A DNA stretch of 36,275 nucleotides from Westiellopsis prolifica IICB1 (GTDB lineage: Bacteria; Cyanobacteriota; Cyanobacteriia; Cyanobacteriales; Nostocaceae), in NCBI RefSeq assembly GCF_004323185.1, contig NZ_NAPS01000002.1, positions 1 to 36,275 of the forward strand, read 5' to 3'. Of the stretch, positions 7,685 through 16,598 are shown one piece after another. Every line of letters starts with the position of its first letter. Positions within the stretch are counted from its first letter, which is position 1. A program made the translations under genes and the position numbers. The notes below the pieces were generated by a model. The model searched no databases and was not told the origin of the DNA. It was given only the letters and a program-made list of their open reading frames with translations.

Positions 7685-9073
7685 TCATGAATGGCGACGT
7701 TTAGGGACTCGACGAACAATACTCAAAGCAGGATATCGGGGAATTGTAATCATTTGATCAGCAAAAGTGAATTTTTTATTGTTACAAGCTTCAACAATAC
7801 AAGCAAGGACATTATCGGCGAGAATTTCTGCTGTTTCCTGACTAATTGCAGGCTCAGAAAACATGAAATTCAAATACATTTTTTCTTCAAAAGTGAGAAC
7901 CGCAACACATAAACCTCTAAATGCTGCATTAGAAGTAACGAAGCTAATTTCTTCAAGTTCAAATACACCATAATTTGAACGAATATTGACTCTACCTATA
8001 TTTGTGACACCAACTGTTGAAAATACTTGATGAGGGTAAGCGAGAAGAAACTTAATCAACAGCTTGGTTAACAAGGGTAAACAGAAGACGCGATCGCTTT
8101 CTAAAGTTTGTTGCATTTGTTGTCTTCTGTTGCGAGCTAAATTCCAAAAGCGTGTATTTAATTTTAGGGTATGACAGGAAATATCACCGGAAACCAAGAT
8201 ACCTAAATTTTCTTCACTGACTTCTAGTTTGAGTCGATGACGCAAATTGATAGGAGACCAACAGCTAACACTCAAATCTGTTTTTTTACCAGCACCGATT
8301 TTTCTACCTGTTGCAAACAACATTGCTGCACACAAAGCAGCATGTACTGTTGTCCTGTTCTTTCTACAAACATTGATTAATTGTGTGGTTTGTTCCTCGT
8401 CGAGCTTTCTATGAACAATACCAGTACGGCGTGATTCTATGGGTACGAATTTTTCAAAGTTTAAGGTTTTTGGTCGGTATCGAATATCTCTTAATAAAAG
8501 TCTCAATATGCCTAAAAAGATATTTAGCGCACCTTTCCATCCCTGCATTGAGTTTGGTAAGAGTTTTTTAATCGGTGGTAATGCAGGTAAAGTGATAACT
8601 TCTATTGGTTCTAAAGATATGAGTTTTTGGCAATATCTCAAAAAGTCTGAATGCAATTGCATACATGATAAACCGTCTGCGATCGCATGATGTATTGTTG
8701 TGATCACATAATTGACGTTGCTCTCATTTTTCAGACTAACAAAAACAACTCGCATTAAACTTTTGTCACTCTCAATTTTTTGATTGAGTTCTTCTTGAAC
8801 AACTTCTCGCCACTGTTGTGAGTGCAGCAGTGTCACAACACGTAAAGGAATTTGGATGTCTCCAGTTTCAAAGCGTAAATTATTTAATCTACCGATAATC
8901 CGCGATTTCAGACGAGGATGACGCGCCTGTAACAATTCCAGAGCTTGTTTAACAATTTCTTTGCTGAAGATTCCATTAATTCGACAAATCGTAACTATAT
9001 TGTATGTTGTAGCACGACGATTCAAAATCTCCATCGCTTGCTCGTAAGAAGAAAGTTTTCTGTCATAGAGCAT
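7685..9073 (-). CDS. condensation-domain-like acyltransferase (PapA5/WES type), copy 2
   Basis: 462 aa. It has one HHxxxDG active site (HHAIADG, His128-His129 and Asp133) in the fold shared by NRPS condensation domains, PapA5-type diester synthases and alcohol acyltransferases. No carrier or adenylation domain is attached. Later conserved parts are RKNRTTVHAALCAAMLFATG and VTNIGRVNI. The expected reaction is transfer of an acyl chain from ACP or CoA to a hydroxyl. A strong GAAAGG ribosome binding site precedes the ATG at 9073. It is a close paralogue of the gene at 9150-10553 (same motif positions), so the two may acylate two hydroxyls of one product or use different acyl donors. Confidence 0.85.
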   Translation of the reverse strand: MLYDRKLSSYEQAMEILNRRATTYNIVTICRINGIFSKEIVKQALELLQARHPRLKSRIIGRLNNLRFETGDIQIPLRVVTLLHSQQWREVVQEELNQKIESDKSLMRVVFVSLKNESNVNYVITTIHHAIADGLSCMQLHSDFLRYCQKLISLEPIEVITLPALPPIKKLLPNSMQGWKGALNIFLGILRLLLRDIRYRPKTLNFEKFVPIESRRTGIVHRKLDEEQTTQLINVCRKNRTTVHAALCAAMLFATGRKIGAGKKTDLSVSCWSPINLRHRLKLEVSEENLGILVSGDISCHTLKLNTRFWNLARNRRQQMQQTLESDRVFCLPLLTKLLIKFLLAYPHQVFSTVGVTNIGRVNIRSNYGVFELEEISFVTSNAAFRGLCVAVLTFEEKMYLNFMFSEPAISQETAEILADNVLACIVEACNNKKFTFADQMITIPRYPALSIVRRVPKRRHS

Positions 9074-9149
9074 AATTACCTTTCTATTAAAAATTAATTA
9101 AAATTGGATAATCAAAATAATTGGTGTTATGTCCAACTACTTATCGCTA

Positions 9150-10553
9150 TTAATAGCGTCCAGAACCTCGACGAGCAACACTCAAAGCAGTAGGAACAGT
9201 AGAGGGTAAGTGATGCTGAGGAAGTGCAACAATTTGATCGGAAAAAGTAAATTTTGCGTTGTTGCAAGCTTCAATAATACAAGCAAGAACATTATCGGCG
9301 AGAATTTCTGCTGTTTTCTGGCTAATTGCAGGCTCAGAAAACATGAAATTTAAAACCATTTTTTCTTCAAAAGTGAGAACCGCAACACACAAACCCCCAA
9401 ATGCTCCCCATGCAGGAACGAAGCTAATTTCTTCAAGTTTAAACACATCATAATCTGAAGGAATGTTGACTCTACCTATATTTGTGACACCTACTGTTGC
9501 AAACATTTGGCGAGGAAATCTGAGTAGAAAATTGGTTAAAAGCTCAATTAATAAAGCTGAACAAAAGACCCGATTACCTTTTGTACTTGCTTCCATTTGT
9601 TGTCTTCTGTTGCGAGCTAAATCCCAAAAGCTTGTATTAATCTTTAAGGTATGACATGAAATATCGCCGGAAACCAACACACCTAAATGCTCATTACTAA
9701 TTGTTGGATGAAGTCGGTTACGCAAATTGACGCTAGACCAACAGCTAACACCCACATTTGTTTTTTTACCACTATTAATTTTTCTACCAGCTGCAAACAA
9801 CATCGCCGCACACAAAGCAGCATGTACTGTTGTTTTATTCTTTCTACAAACATTGATTAACTGTGTGGTTTGGTCTTCGTTAAGCTTTCTGTGGACAATA
9901 CCACTACAGCGTGATTCAATTGGTACGAATTTTTCAAAGTTTAAGGTTTTTGGTCGGTATCGAATTTCTCTGACCACATGTCTGAATATGCTCAACAAGA
10001 TATTCAGCGCACCTTTCCATCCCTGCATTGAATTTGGTAGAAGTTTTTTCATCGGTGGTAATGCAGGTAAACTGACGACTTCTATTGGTTCTAAAGATAT
10101 GATTTGTTGGCAATATTTTAAAAGTTCTGAATGCAGTTGTATACATGATAAGCCGTCTGCGATCGCATGATGTATTGTTGTAATTAAATAATGAATGTTG
10201 CTGTCATTTTTGAAATGAACCAGGACAACTCGCATTAAACTTTTATCACTCTCAATTTTTTGATTGAGTTCTTCCCAAACAACTTCCTGTGACTGTTGTG
10301 AGTGCAACTTTTCAACTACACGTAAAGGAATTTGGATATTTCCAGTTTCAAAACGCAGACTATCTAGCTTATAGACAATTCGAGAGTTAAGGCGAGGATG
10401 ACGTAGCTGTAGTAATTCTAAAGCTTGTCTGATGGTTTCTTCGTCGAGGAATCCGTTGATTCGACAAATCGTGACTATATTGTAAGCGCTAGCACGACGG
10501 TTCACAATTTCTATAATTTGCTCAAAAGGAGAAAGTTTTCTGTCGTAGAGCAT
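9150..10553 (-). CDS. condensation-domain-like acyltransferase (PapA5/WES type), copy 1
   Basis: 467 aa from the ATG at 10553. The start was chosen because the protein then begins MLYDRKLS exactly like its paralogue and places HHAIADG at the same residues (128-134). The frame is open to an ATG at 10595, five bases from the upstream stop, so a 14-residue extension by translational coupling is possible. It has the same fold and inferred ester-forming role as copy 2. The paralogues differ most at their C-terminal ends and in short loop segments. The order of the two genes directly after the docking-domain gene suggests joint action. Confidence 0.85.
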   Translation of the reverse strand: MLYDRKLSPFEQIIEIVNRRASAYNIVTICRINGFLDEETIRQALELLQLRHPRLNSRIVYKLDSLRFETGNIQIPLRVVEKLHSQQSQEVVWEELNQKIESDKSLMRVVLVHFKNDSNIHYLITTIHHAIADGLSCIQLHSELLKYCQQIISLEPIEVVSLPALPPMKKLLPNSMQGWKGALNILLSIFRHVVREIRYRPKTLNFEKFVPIESRCSGIVHRKLNEDQTTQLINVCRKNKTTVHAALCAAMLFAAGRKINSGKKTNVGVSCWSSVNLRNRLHPTISNEHLGVLVSGDISCHTLKINTSFWDLARNRRQQMEASTKGNRVFCSALLIELLTNFLLRFPRQMFATVGVTNIGRVNIPSDYDVFKLEEISFVPAWGAFGGLCVAVLTFEEKMVLNFMFSEPAISQKTAEILADNVLACIIEACNNAKFTFSDQIVALPQHHLPSTVPTALSVARRGSGRY

Positions 10554-10600
10554 AAGTTGTATGTATTGTATTTCATGTTTTGTACTCAGTCTCATTCAAT

Positions 10601-12472
10601 TTAGCGATCGCTCACTTTTGCTTTCAAAGAAGCAAAATGCTTTCCACCAAGTTCAATTTGATTTTGTTGACACCCAGTTTTCAATCTTTCTACTAGATAT
10701 TCCAAATCATGAGCTATAAAATTTGTGCCATGATCTGGTTCTACCAAACTGACTAAAGCTGTATTTTCTACCTCTTGATTCGCCAAGCTAGAAATACCCA
10801 GAAAATTTAGTACTCCTGATTCATAAGTTCCACAAGGAACTGAAGGGTTGTTTACTCCAACATAATATTCATTTGCTTGAAACCAGTCAGATCCTGGATA
10901 GCCGTGAAAATGAACGATTGGCGCACCATTTTTAATAATTTCTGGTGTATATAAGGCAGCAGATAAACTAATAGCAAGCATGACATAGATATCATAAGAA
11001 GGTTTGATATCTACTAATTCTGGATGAATACCTTCTGGTAATTGCAAAAATAACTTTTCCTTCAAACCAATCCGAATAATATCGCTTTCAAGTTTTAAAT
11101 CTGTTTTGTTTGAGCCGGAACGAGAACTGACAAGCCATATATCTGGAATTTGTTTAAATCTAAATTCTCCTTTAATCTTAGTTTTAATGTAATATCTACC
11201 TTTGTCATTTTGACGAAATTCATCACTACTAAATCCCACAACTGATAATAGATTTTGCCATTCATTTTCAGTTATTTCTGGTTGACCAACATATTGCGGA
11301 GGTTCAGCATAAGCAACAAAACCATAAGAGACACCCGTCCTCCCATTCACGATGACGTTAACAATATCTCTATGAGATTTTCTTTTAATAACTTCGCACA
11401 GTTTAAAGCCTGGTGGAAATAAACCTGTTGATGCTAGTTCATTACCTAATTTTACCAGTTTTGCAGCATAGTTAGATTCATGAGGATTATACTGTCCTAA
11501 AGTAAATCGACTCATTAAAAGTGGATATATTGGTACAAAAACTTTAGGTACTAATGAGTTTAAAATAAAGTGTTCAATCTCATTTTTAGGAAACACAGAA
11601 TCAGAAAGATTCATATTTAAGATGGAGATTTTTTCATGAGATACCCCAATTACCATCTCTGAAAATGTTCTGATGAGAGTGTTTAAGCCAATATTGATTT
11701 TTTCTTGATAAGAAATTAAAGGATTTGTAAAATCTTTATCTATTTCTGTTAAGGTAATTACTTGAGTGTTAGTAGGGTCTTCAATGTATTTTGCTACATG
11801 GTCTTCAGCCCAACTACTCAATTTCGCTATTCTAGAAACAGAAATTTCTCGATTTTTCAAGATCAAACGAGAATACATTTGATACAAACTCTCTGCTGCT
11901 AATATACCCAATTTTTGGATGCAACGAGGAGATTTTCCCACATCAATTACTGCATCTATTTCCGATTTTACACTCCTGAATTTGAAGCTTTTATTTAATT
12001 TAGTTATTGGCAAAGTAATTTCATAGCTTAATTCGGTTGTTGCTTCTTCCCATGGTAAAACTTTTACTCCATAATCCTTAAGTTTTACTGCTAATTCCTC
12101 TTGGAATTTAATCACTTCTAGCTGCTTGTAACCTTTTGGTAATGGTCTAAATGTAATTGTTAGCTTTTGAGCCATAACTTTAGGATCAATCACTGGTGGT
12201 TTATATTCCACACTTGATTCTTCAATAAATCCTCCAATTAAACGACCAATAGTTTGTAAACTCAGTCCAATACTTAAGGGAACAGAAGCAGCTTTGAGAG
12301 CTACATCTCTATCGCGTAGCAAAGTTAAAATTTCGGTTTTATGAGCAGTTAATTCCGCTTGTATTTCTGGTGTCATTACCCCCTTGGGAGAACGAAGATT
12401 TAATTTATTATTGTTCACCCACAAATCAATACCGTTTTGAGTCAGATTTTCTAAAAGTTCATGTACGTTCAT
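10601..12472 (-). CDS. unknown 623-aa protein with N-terminal TubC-type docking domain
   Basis: Residues 1-57 are a clear TubC_N docking domain (MNVHELLENLTQNGIDLWV, SPKGVMTPEIQAELTAHK, EILTLLR), a module otherwise found at the N-termini of NRPS/PKS subunits, where it binds the C-terminus of the preceding subunit. The remaining 560 residues match no family I recognise: a hydrophobic stretch near 63-83 (VPLSIGLSLQTIGRLIGGF), a central alpha/beta-looking region, and a His/Cys-bearing part near 518-549 (PIVHFHGYPGSDWF, NNPSVPCGTYESG). No PKS, NRPS, thioesterase or transferase signature is visible. It sits between the ACP and the acyltransferases, whose first copy starts almost at its stop. It may be an assembly-line accessory enzyme or scaffold. 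Function unknown. Confidence 0.8.
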   Translation of the reverse strand: MNVHELLENLTQNGIDLWVNNNKLNLRSPKGVMTPEIQAELTAHKTEILTLLRDRDVALKAASVPLSIGLSLQTIGRLIGGFIEESSVEYKPPVIDPKVMAQKLTITFRPLPKGYKQLEVIKFQEELAVKLKDYGVKVLPWEEATTELSYEITLPITKLNKSFKFRSVKSEIDAVIDVGKSPRCIQKLGILAAESLYQMYSRLILKNREISVSRIAKLSSWAEDHVAKYIEDPTNTQVITLTEIDKDFTNPLISYQEKINIGLNTLIRTFSEMVIGVSHEKISILNMNLSDSVFPKNEIEHFILNSLVPKVFVPIYPLLMSRFTLGQYNPHESNYAAKLVKLGNELASTGLFPPGFKLCEVIKRKSHRDIVNVIVNGRTGVSYGFVAYAEPPQYVGQPEITENEWQNLLSVVGFSSDEFRQNDKGRYYIKTKIKGEFRFKQIPDIWLVSSRSGSNKTDLKLESDIIRIGLKEKLFLQLPEGIHPELVDIKPSYDIYVMLAISLSAALYTPEIIKNGAPIVHFHGYPGSDWFQANEYYVGVNNPSVPCGTYESGVLNFLGISSLANQEVENTALVSLVEPDHGTNFIAHDLEYLVERLKTGCQQNQIELGGKHFASLKAKVSDR

Positions 12473-12550
12473 AGCTTTTGATCTCTTAATATGCTAGTGT
12501 TTATGCAATTTTAAAAACAATTTTTCTAGATAAATACAGTTAGCTAAAAA

Positions 12551-12620
12551 TGAAATTGACCTATCATTCCGAGCAGGGTACAAGCCCACCCCCAATTTCG
12601 GGGAATGTGGGTCAATTCCA
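12551..12620. repeat. 70-bp foldback repeat inside the biosynthetic block
   Basis: Nested inverted arms: TGAAATTGACC (12551-12561) pairs with GGTCAATTCCA (12610-12620) with one mismatch, and CCCAC/CCCC pair with GGGG/GTGGG around AATTTC. It also contains ATTCCGAGCAGGGTACAAG (12566-12584), found in reverse orientation at 35933-35951, so it belongs to a dispersed family. It lies in the 195-bp gap between the ACP and the docking-domain gene and could lower read-through there. Confidence 0.65.
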
Positions 12621-12667
12621 TTTTCCAAAATCCCAAATCGAAGGACTTTCCAAAGGGTAAGTTATCT

Positions 12668-12955
12668 TCAAATCTCAAATGATTCAGAATCTACAAATTC
12701 TTCTGCTAAACGCTTGCTTAAGGCTTCAATAGTGGGATAATGCCACAACAGAATTAGAGATATTTTAAATCCAAACAATTTCTCTGCTCTACTAACAATT
12801 ACCATCCCTTGTGCTGAATCTAAGCCGTAACTATCTAAAGGTTCTCGGATATCTATTTCATCTGGTTCAACTCCTAGCATCTCAGAAATATTAGAGACTA
12901 ACCAGGCTTGTATTTCTTCTGCTGTATGAGACTGTTTAGCAATAGATTGACTCAT
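12668..12955 (-). CDS. free-standing acyl carrier protein
   Basis: 95 aa, one carrier domain. The phosphopantetheine site is Ser47 in [11 protein letters not shown]. Flanking helices are typical ([20 protein letters not shown], then [19 protein letters not shown], then [12 protein letters not shown]). A GAGG ribosome binding site precedes the ATG. Its place beside DarB/DarA-like genes fits a DarC-type carrier. It could feed a beta-ketoacyl chain to the DarB-like enzyme, or an acyl chain to the acyltransferases. No dedicated acyl-AMP ligase or phosphopantetheinyl transferase is seen in the window. Confidence 0.9.
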   Translation of the reverse strand: MSQSIAKQSHTAEEIQAWLVSNISEMLGVEPDEIDIREPLDSYGLDSAQGMVIVSRAEKLFGFKISLILLWHYPTIEALSKRLAEEFVDSESFEI

Positions 12956-13160
12956 TTGTAAACCTCGGAAGTAAAATAAATGGAACGATACTAATATAAA
13001 TTAGAAAACTATAATAGTTAATTTTTATCAGTATCATTGTCATACTTGCAAGCTTGATTTTTGAAAGTTCATTTAGTTTTTGATTAACTAAAAGCATATT
13101 AACTCTTGAAAAAAATACATTATTTGAGAAAATACACAATTATTTCCACATATTTAAAGT

Positions 13161-14195
13161 TTATTTTTCGGGAGGAATCTCATACAAGAATGGTCTGATA
13201 TTTTCAGGCTTAGAGTAATATTGCATATTTCTCAAGCTCATCAAACAACGGAAATAACCTGTTACTACTGCATATGGCTGTTCATGCTTCGTAGTTTCAA
13301 AAATATCAGGAAGATATCGGTGAGATAGATACGGATATCGATGATGTACTTGCTGATAATTAATATGTCCCCACAGCCAATTCATCAAAGGGTTAGTTAG
13401 AATCACCCAACTGTCAACTTGTAATAGATCACCTTGAAGGTTCTGATACTCATCTTCCCTGTCTGCTTCCCGTTCAAGGCTTTTGTGAACAGCAGGTGAA
13501 ACGGCGGGTGCAAAAGCATAATGATCGCACAAAGCACGGAAAGAATATGCAATTGGTGCTAACAGAAAAGTAGGAATGACTGTATACCATGGGGAAATTT
13601 TTACCATTGGCAGAATATAAAAATAGAAAGCTACAGCCAAACTTACAAAGCCAACATCTTTTACACCTCGAAATATCTTATTCCATTTACCTGAAAATAA
13701 AGCGATTGTTACTATTTTGTAGTGTTCATAAAGAGCGATTAATCCTCCCAAAGTAAATGCATACCAAAAGGGATGGTTATGCAATTTTTCCTCAGGATCT
13801 AGACCAGGTTGATGTGTGTAACGATGATGGGTCAAATGAAACTTTCGATTAGCATAAAAAGGGAGCAGCACGACTAAAGCAGAGAGTATTCCGCCCCAAA
13901 GATCATTCCAAAACTTGCTTTTGAATAATACTCCATGGATACCTTCGTGTGCCAATACACCTATACCTGTTAATAACAAGCTATTAAAAACTACGAAAAT
14001 CGTAATAAATGCCCACTTCACAACCAAATGTGTTGGATGAGGATGAGCAAAGAAGTAGGTATCAATGGCGGTAACACCTATCTGCGCTAAAGTAAAAGAA
14101 CTGACTAGCAAGCTAATGAAAAAAACTGATTTGAACAGATTTTCTGCCTGAGGAATTACCTGTTCAGCTGGTTTAGGAATTTTAAAGTCTTTCAC
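13161..14195 (-). CDS. membrane fatty acid desaturase family di-iron enzyme
   Basis: 344 aa with several membrane helices (about 22-40, 60-82, 100-115, 180-215). Three histidine boxes are intact: HEGIH (83-87), HLTHH (120-124) and QQVHH (281-285), with further His residues at 128 and 277. It should use O2 and ferredoxin or cytochrome b5-type electrons to desaturate or hydroxylate a lipid chain. The start is GTG, with AAGGAA eight bases upstream; no better ATG exists near. Placed between DarB-like and ACP genes, it probably modifies a chain bound to ACP or the finished lipid. A hydroxylase role cannot be excluded. Confidence 0.87.
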   Translation of the reverse strand: MKDFKIPKPAEQVIPQAENLFKSVFFISLLVSSFTLAQIGVTAIDTYFFAHPHPTHLVVKWAFITIFVVFNSLLLTGIGVLAHEGIHGVLFKSKFWNDLWGGILSALVVLLPFYANRKFHLTHHRYTHQPGLDPEEKLHNHPFWYAFTLGGLIALYEHYKIVTIALFSGKWNKIFRGVKDVGFVSLAVAFYFYILPMVKISPWYTVIPTFLLAPIAYSFRALCDHYAFAPAVSPAVHKSLEREADREDEYQNLQGDLLQVDSWVILTNPLMNWLWGHINYQQVHHRYPYLSHRYLPDIFETTKHEQPYAVVTGYFRCLMSLRNMQYYSKPENIRPFLYEIPPEK

Positions 14196-14368
14196 AAGTC
14201 TATTCCTTGTTAGAAAATCAATCTATGGATACTTTCAGATTCTTTCAGTAATAACAGTTTTCAAATATTAAAAGTATTGAAAAAGCTATACTTCAGTTAT
14301 TGAACAAAAAAATATTTCATTTTTTGCCTAAAAAACTTTATTTTGCTAGGCAATGATCAGCACATTAA

Positions 14369-15520
14369 TTAAACTACTGTTAGGTGCATATAAGCATATG
14401 AAAACCTAGCACTTTCGGGAATCAAGCAAAATATTTTATCGCCTTGTTCAAGTTTTCCTGATGACATCAATTCCTCCAACATAACAAAGATAGAAGCAGA
14501 GCCTGTGTTACCCTTGCATGTTAGGTTAGTAAACCATTTCTCCAACGGAATCTCAAATCCGATTGCTACTAACTCATCATAGAGTGATTGTTTAAAATGT
14601 TCTGATGAGTAATGAGGTAAATACCAATTGATCTCATCTGGTTTTAGGTTATGTTTGTCGCGGATTTGTGCAAAACCTTTTTGTATTCCGTAAGGAACTA
14701 CATTTTCCCCTAGCAGTTTTGCATCCTGTTTTAAGGCAATATAATTTTCTTTCCAGACTTCATGTGGATTTTCAACATCTCGTAAGCCTTGTAAAGAACC
14801 ATCCGCTCTCTTCACAGCTCCAGCATACATACAAGTCTCTAGCTCATTGGCAAAAGAGATGATATCAACCCAGTCTACCCTAAGTGAAATACCATTTTGA
14901 CGAGGTGTATCCGTTATCAACACTGCTGCTGCTGCATCGGACAACATCCACCTCAAAAAATCCTTCTCAAAAGCTATGATCGGTTTTGCATCCAATTCCT
15001 GAATTTTAGCTTCTATTTCTGGTTGAAAAAACTTCGCCCTGAATTGGTTTGACACAAGTTCTGAACCTGTAGTTACAGCATTTTTGGTCAACCCACAATA
15101 AACACTCATATACCCATACTTAAACGCGGTCATTCCGGAGCAGCAAACTCCACTTGTAGATATAACTTCACAAGGAGGACACCCAAGCTCCCCATGTACC
15201 ATCAGACCATGGTTAGGAACAATCTGATCTGGAGAAGATGTTCCACAAACTAAACACTCTATTTCCTCTAAAGGAAAATTAGAGTTTGTGGAAAGAGTAC
15301 GCACTGCTTCGGCTGTTAATTGTGCATTAGTATGAGTTTGCTTACCAGTCTTGGGATCTATTGCATAATATCGAGATTTTATGCCGTTATTTTTTAGGAT
15401 GCGATTTTTGCACCGTGAGGGCTTTTCGTTGATTAAGCCAAGGACATTTTCGATCTCGTCATTATTCACAGGTTCATTTGGTAGAAAAACTCCTAAACCT
15501 GTGATGTATACTGAAGCCAT
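14369..15520 (-). CDS. darB: DarB-like ketosynthase (KASIII family), dialkylresorcinol/cyclohexanedione forming
   Basis: 383 aa. FabH-type thiolase fold with the full triad: Cys127 in GVCCSGM, His303 in YLPHYSS, Asn338 in CKGNTGSAS. The N-terminus (SVYITGLGVFLPNEPVNNDE) and the SRCKNRILKNNGIKSRYYA block match the DarB-type KASIII group found in flexirubin and dialkylresorcinol clusters rather than housekeeping FabH. In that group the enzyme joins two acyl thioesters, at least one a beta-ketoacyl chain, and closes the ring to a cyclohexanedione. The ATG at 15520 is chosen: GGAGG lies eight bases before it, while the frame upstream offers only a TTG. A small inverted repeat (14324-14353) follows the stop. 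The DarA-like gene lies directly upstream. Confidence 0.78.
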   Translation of the reverse strand: MASVYITGLGVFLPNEPVNNDEIENVLGLINEKPSRCKNRILKNNGIKSRYYAIDPKTGKQTHTNAQLTAEAVRTLSTNSNFPLEEIECLVCGTSSPDQIVPNHGLMVHGELGCPPCEVISTSGVCCSGMTAFKYGYMSVYCGLTKNAVTTGSELVSNQFRAKFFQPEIEAKIQELDAKPIIAFEKDFLRWMLSDAAAAVLITDTPRQNGISLRVDWVDIISFANELETCMYAGAVKRADGSLQGLRDVENPHEVWKENYIALKQDAKLLGENVVPYGIQKGFAQIRDKHNLKPDEINWYLPHYSSEHFKQSLYDELVAIGFEIPLEKWFTNLTCKGNTGSASIFVMLEELMSSGKLEQGDKIFCLIPESARFSYAYMHLTVV

Positions 15521-15595
15521 AATTTCCTCCAATTAGACTGACAATACTCAAAAAATTACAGTAACTTTTGTGAGGTTTTCAGTTAGCCTTAAGTT

Positions 15596-16513
15596 TTAAA
15601 TAACACCCGATGGTGATTTTAAATTCTCAACATAAGATGCTAATTTTCGATTAATCAAAAAACCAAAAACAAATTGCACGAGTGTAGAAAATAGAAGAAC
15701 TATCGGAATAGCAAATAGAAGATGAGCTGCAAATATACAGATAATTGGTATTCTTCTCCAGCTTCCCTGCTTACCAAAAAAACGAGCGAACTTGGCCCAT
15801 GGTCGATATAATACCCGCCCAATTAATTCCGGAATCACATAGCGTTTATTAACTTCAACAGCCCCAAGTCCTTTAAGCCTTGGCTGATGAGAATAATCAT
15901 TTAACGCCTCGATATTGTTGGCTAAACGCTTGCCAAATCTTGATAGTGCATAGATATCTTCATCTGTAACTCCCGCAGCTGGTAATACTCGCAAAAATCT
16001 GTTTTTTTTCCCAGTAAACAATAGTCGGGGAGTGGTAATGAAGGTAGCTAAAGGTGGCCCTTGATGAGTTAAAACTACATTGTCGATATGAATACCTCCG
16101 ACTTCAGCAATCATTCTCTTCATAATTTCTGAAGCGGAGTGCCACATATTGCGACAAACTATTAAAGTGATAACTTTTGTATTCTTCAAAACTTTTGCAT
16201 ACTTGGATTTTAAAAATCCCTGAATTGGTAAAGATGGTGCTAAAAACCAAACCTGATAAGCAAGAATAACCAAATCGAATTTATCATCTTGGCTAAATTT
16301 TGGTGGATAAATTTCTGGGGGTTCCTCGTTCACACACTCTGGAAAAACATCAAAAAACTTATATAATCTCCAAGGATAAGGATAATTATCTCTTGGTTTA
16401 ATGCATTCCCAGGTAAGCTCGACTTCTGGTATCTTGAGATATTTGGTAAAAGATTCGGCTGCGCGAGTCACATCCCCCGATTGTGAGTAATAAACTATCA
16501 ATACACGTTTCAT
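15596..16513 (-). CDS. darA: DarA-like dialkylresorcinol aromatase (flavodoxin-fold, membrane-anchored)
   Basis: 305 aa from the ATG at 16513, chosen because MKRVLIVYYSQSGDVTRA is a flavodoxin-type first strand and phosphate loop, preceded by AAAGAAG. The frame is open to 16564, but the added residues are not family-like. Other marks of the group annotated as dialkylresorcinol condensing enzyme are YPYPWRLYKFFDVFPE, the LVILAYQVWFLAPSLPIQGF region and CRNMWHSASEIMKRM. The C-terminus has a long hydrophobic segment (IPIICIFAAHLLFAIPIVLL and following), suggesting membrane attachment. In characterised systems DarA converts the DarB product to the aromatic resorcinol. The PfaD-like gene lies 85 bases upstream and DarB 75 downstream. 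Confidence 0.75.
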   Translation of the reverse strand: MKRVLIVYYSQSGDVTRAAESFTKYLKIPEVELTWECIKPRDNYPYPWRLYKFFDVFPECVNEEPPEIYPPKFSQDDKFDLVILAYQVWFLAPSLPIQGFLKSKYAKVLKNTKVITLIVCRNMWHSASEIMKRMIAEVGGIHIDNVVLTHQGPPLATFITTPRLLFTGKKNRFLRVLPAAGVTDEDIYALSRFGKRLANNIEALNDYSHQPRLKGLGAVEVNKRYVIPELIGRVLYRPWAKFARFFGKQGSWRRIPIICIFAAHLLFAIPIVLLFSTLVQFVFGFLINRKLASYVENLKSPSGVI

Positions 16514-16598
16514 GACCACAACTTCTTTGATGGTACAAGCCCCCGGATCAATTCTGGGTGTCAATCCAAAATCTAAAATTGTTTGACTTTGGTAATTT

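Noticed and set aside
10601-12472. NRPS module suggested by the docking domain
   Set aside because: No adenylation, condensation or carrier motifs follow the docking domain.
14369-15520. Housekeeping FabH
   Set aside because: Longer than FabH, with extra N-terminal and central blocks, and paired with a DarA-like gene and an ACP within a biosynthetic block.
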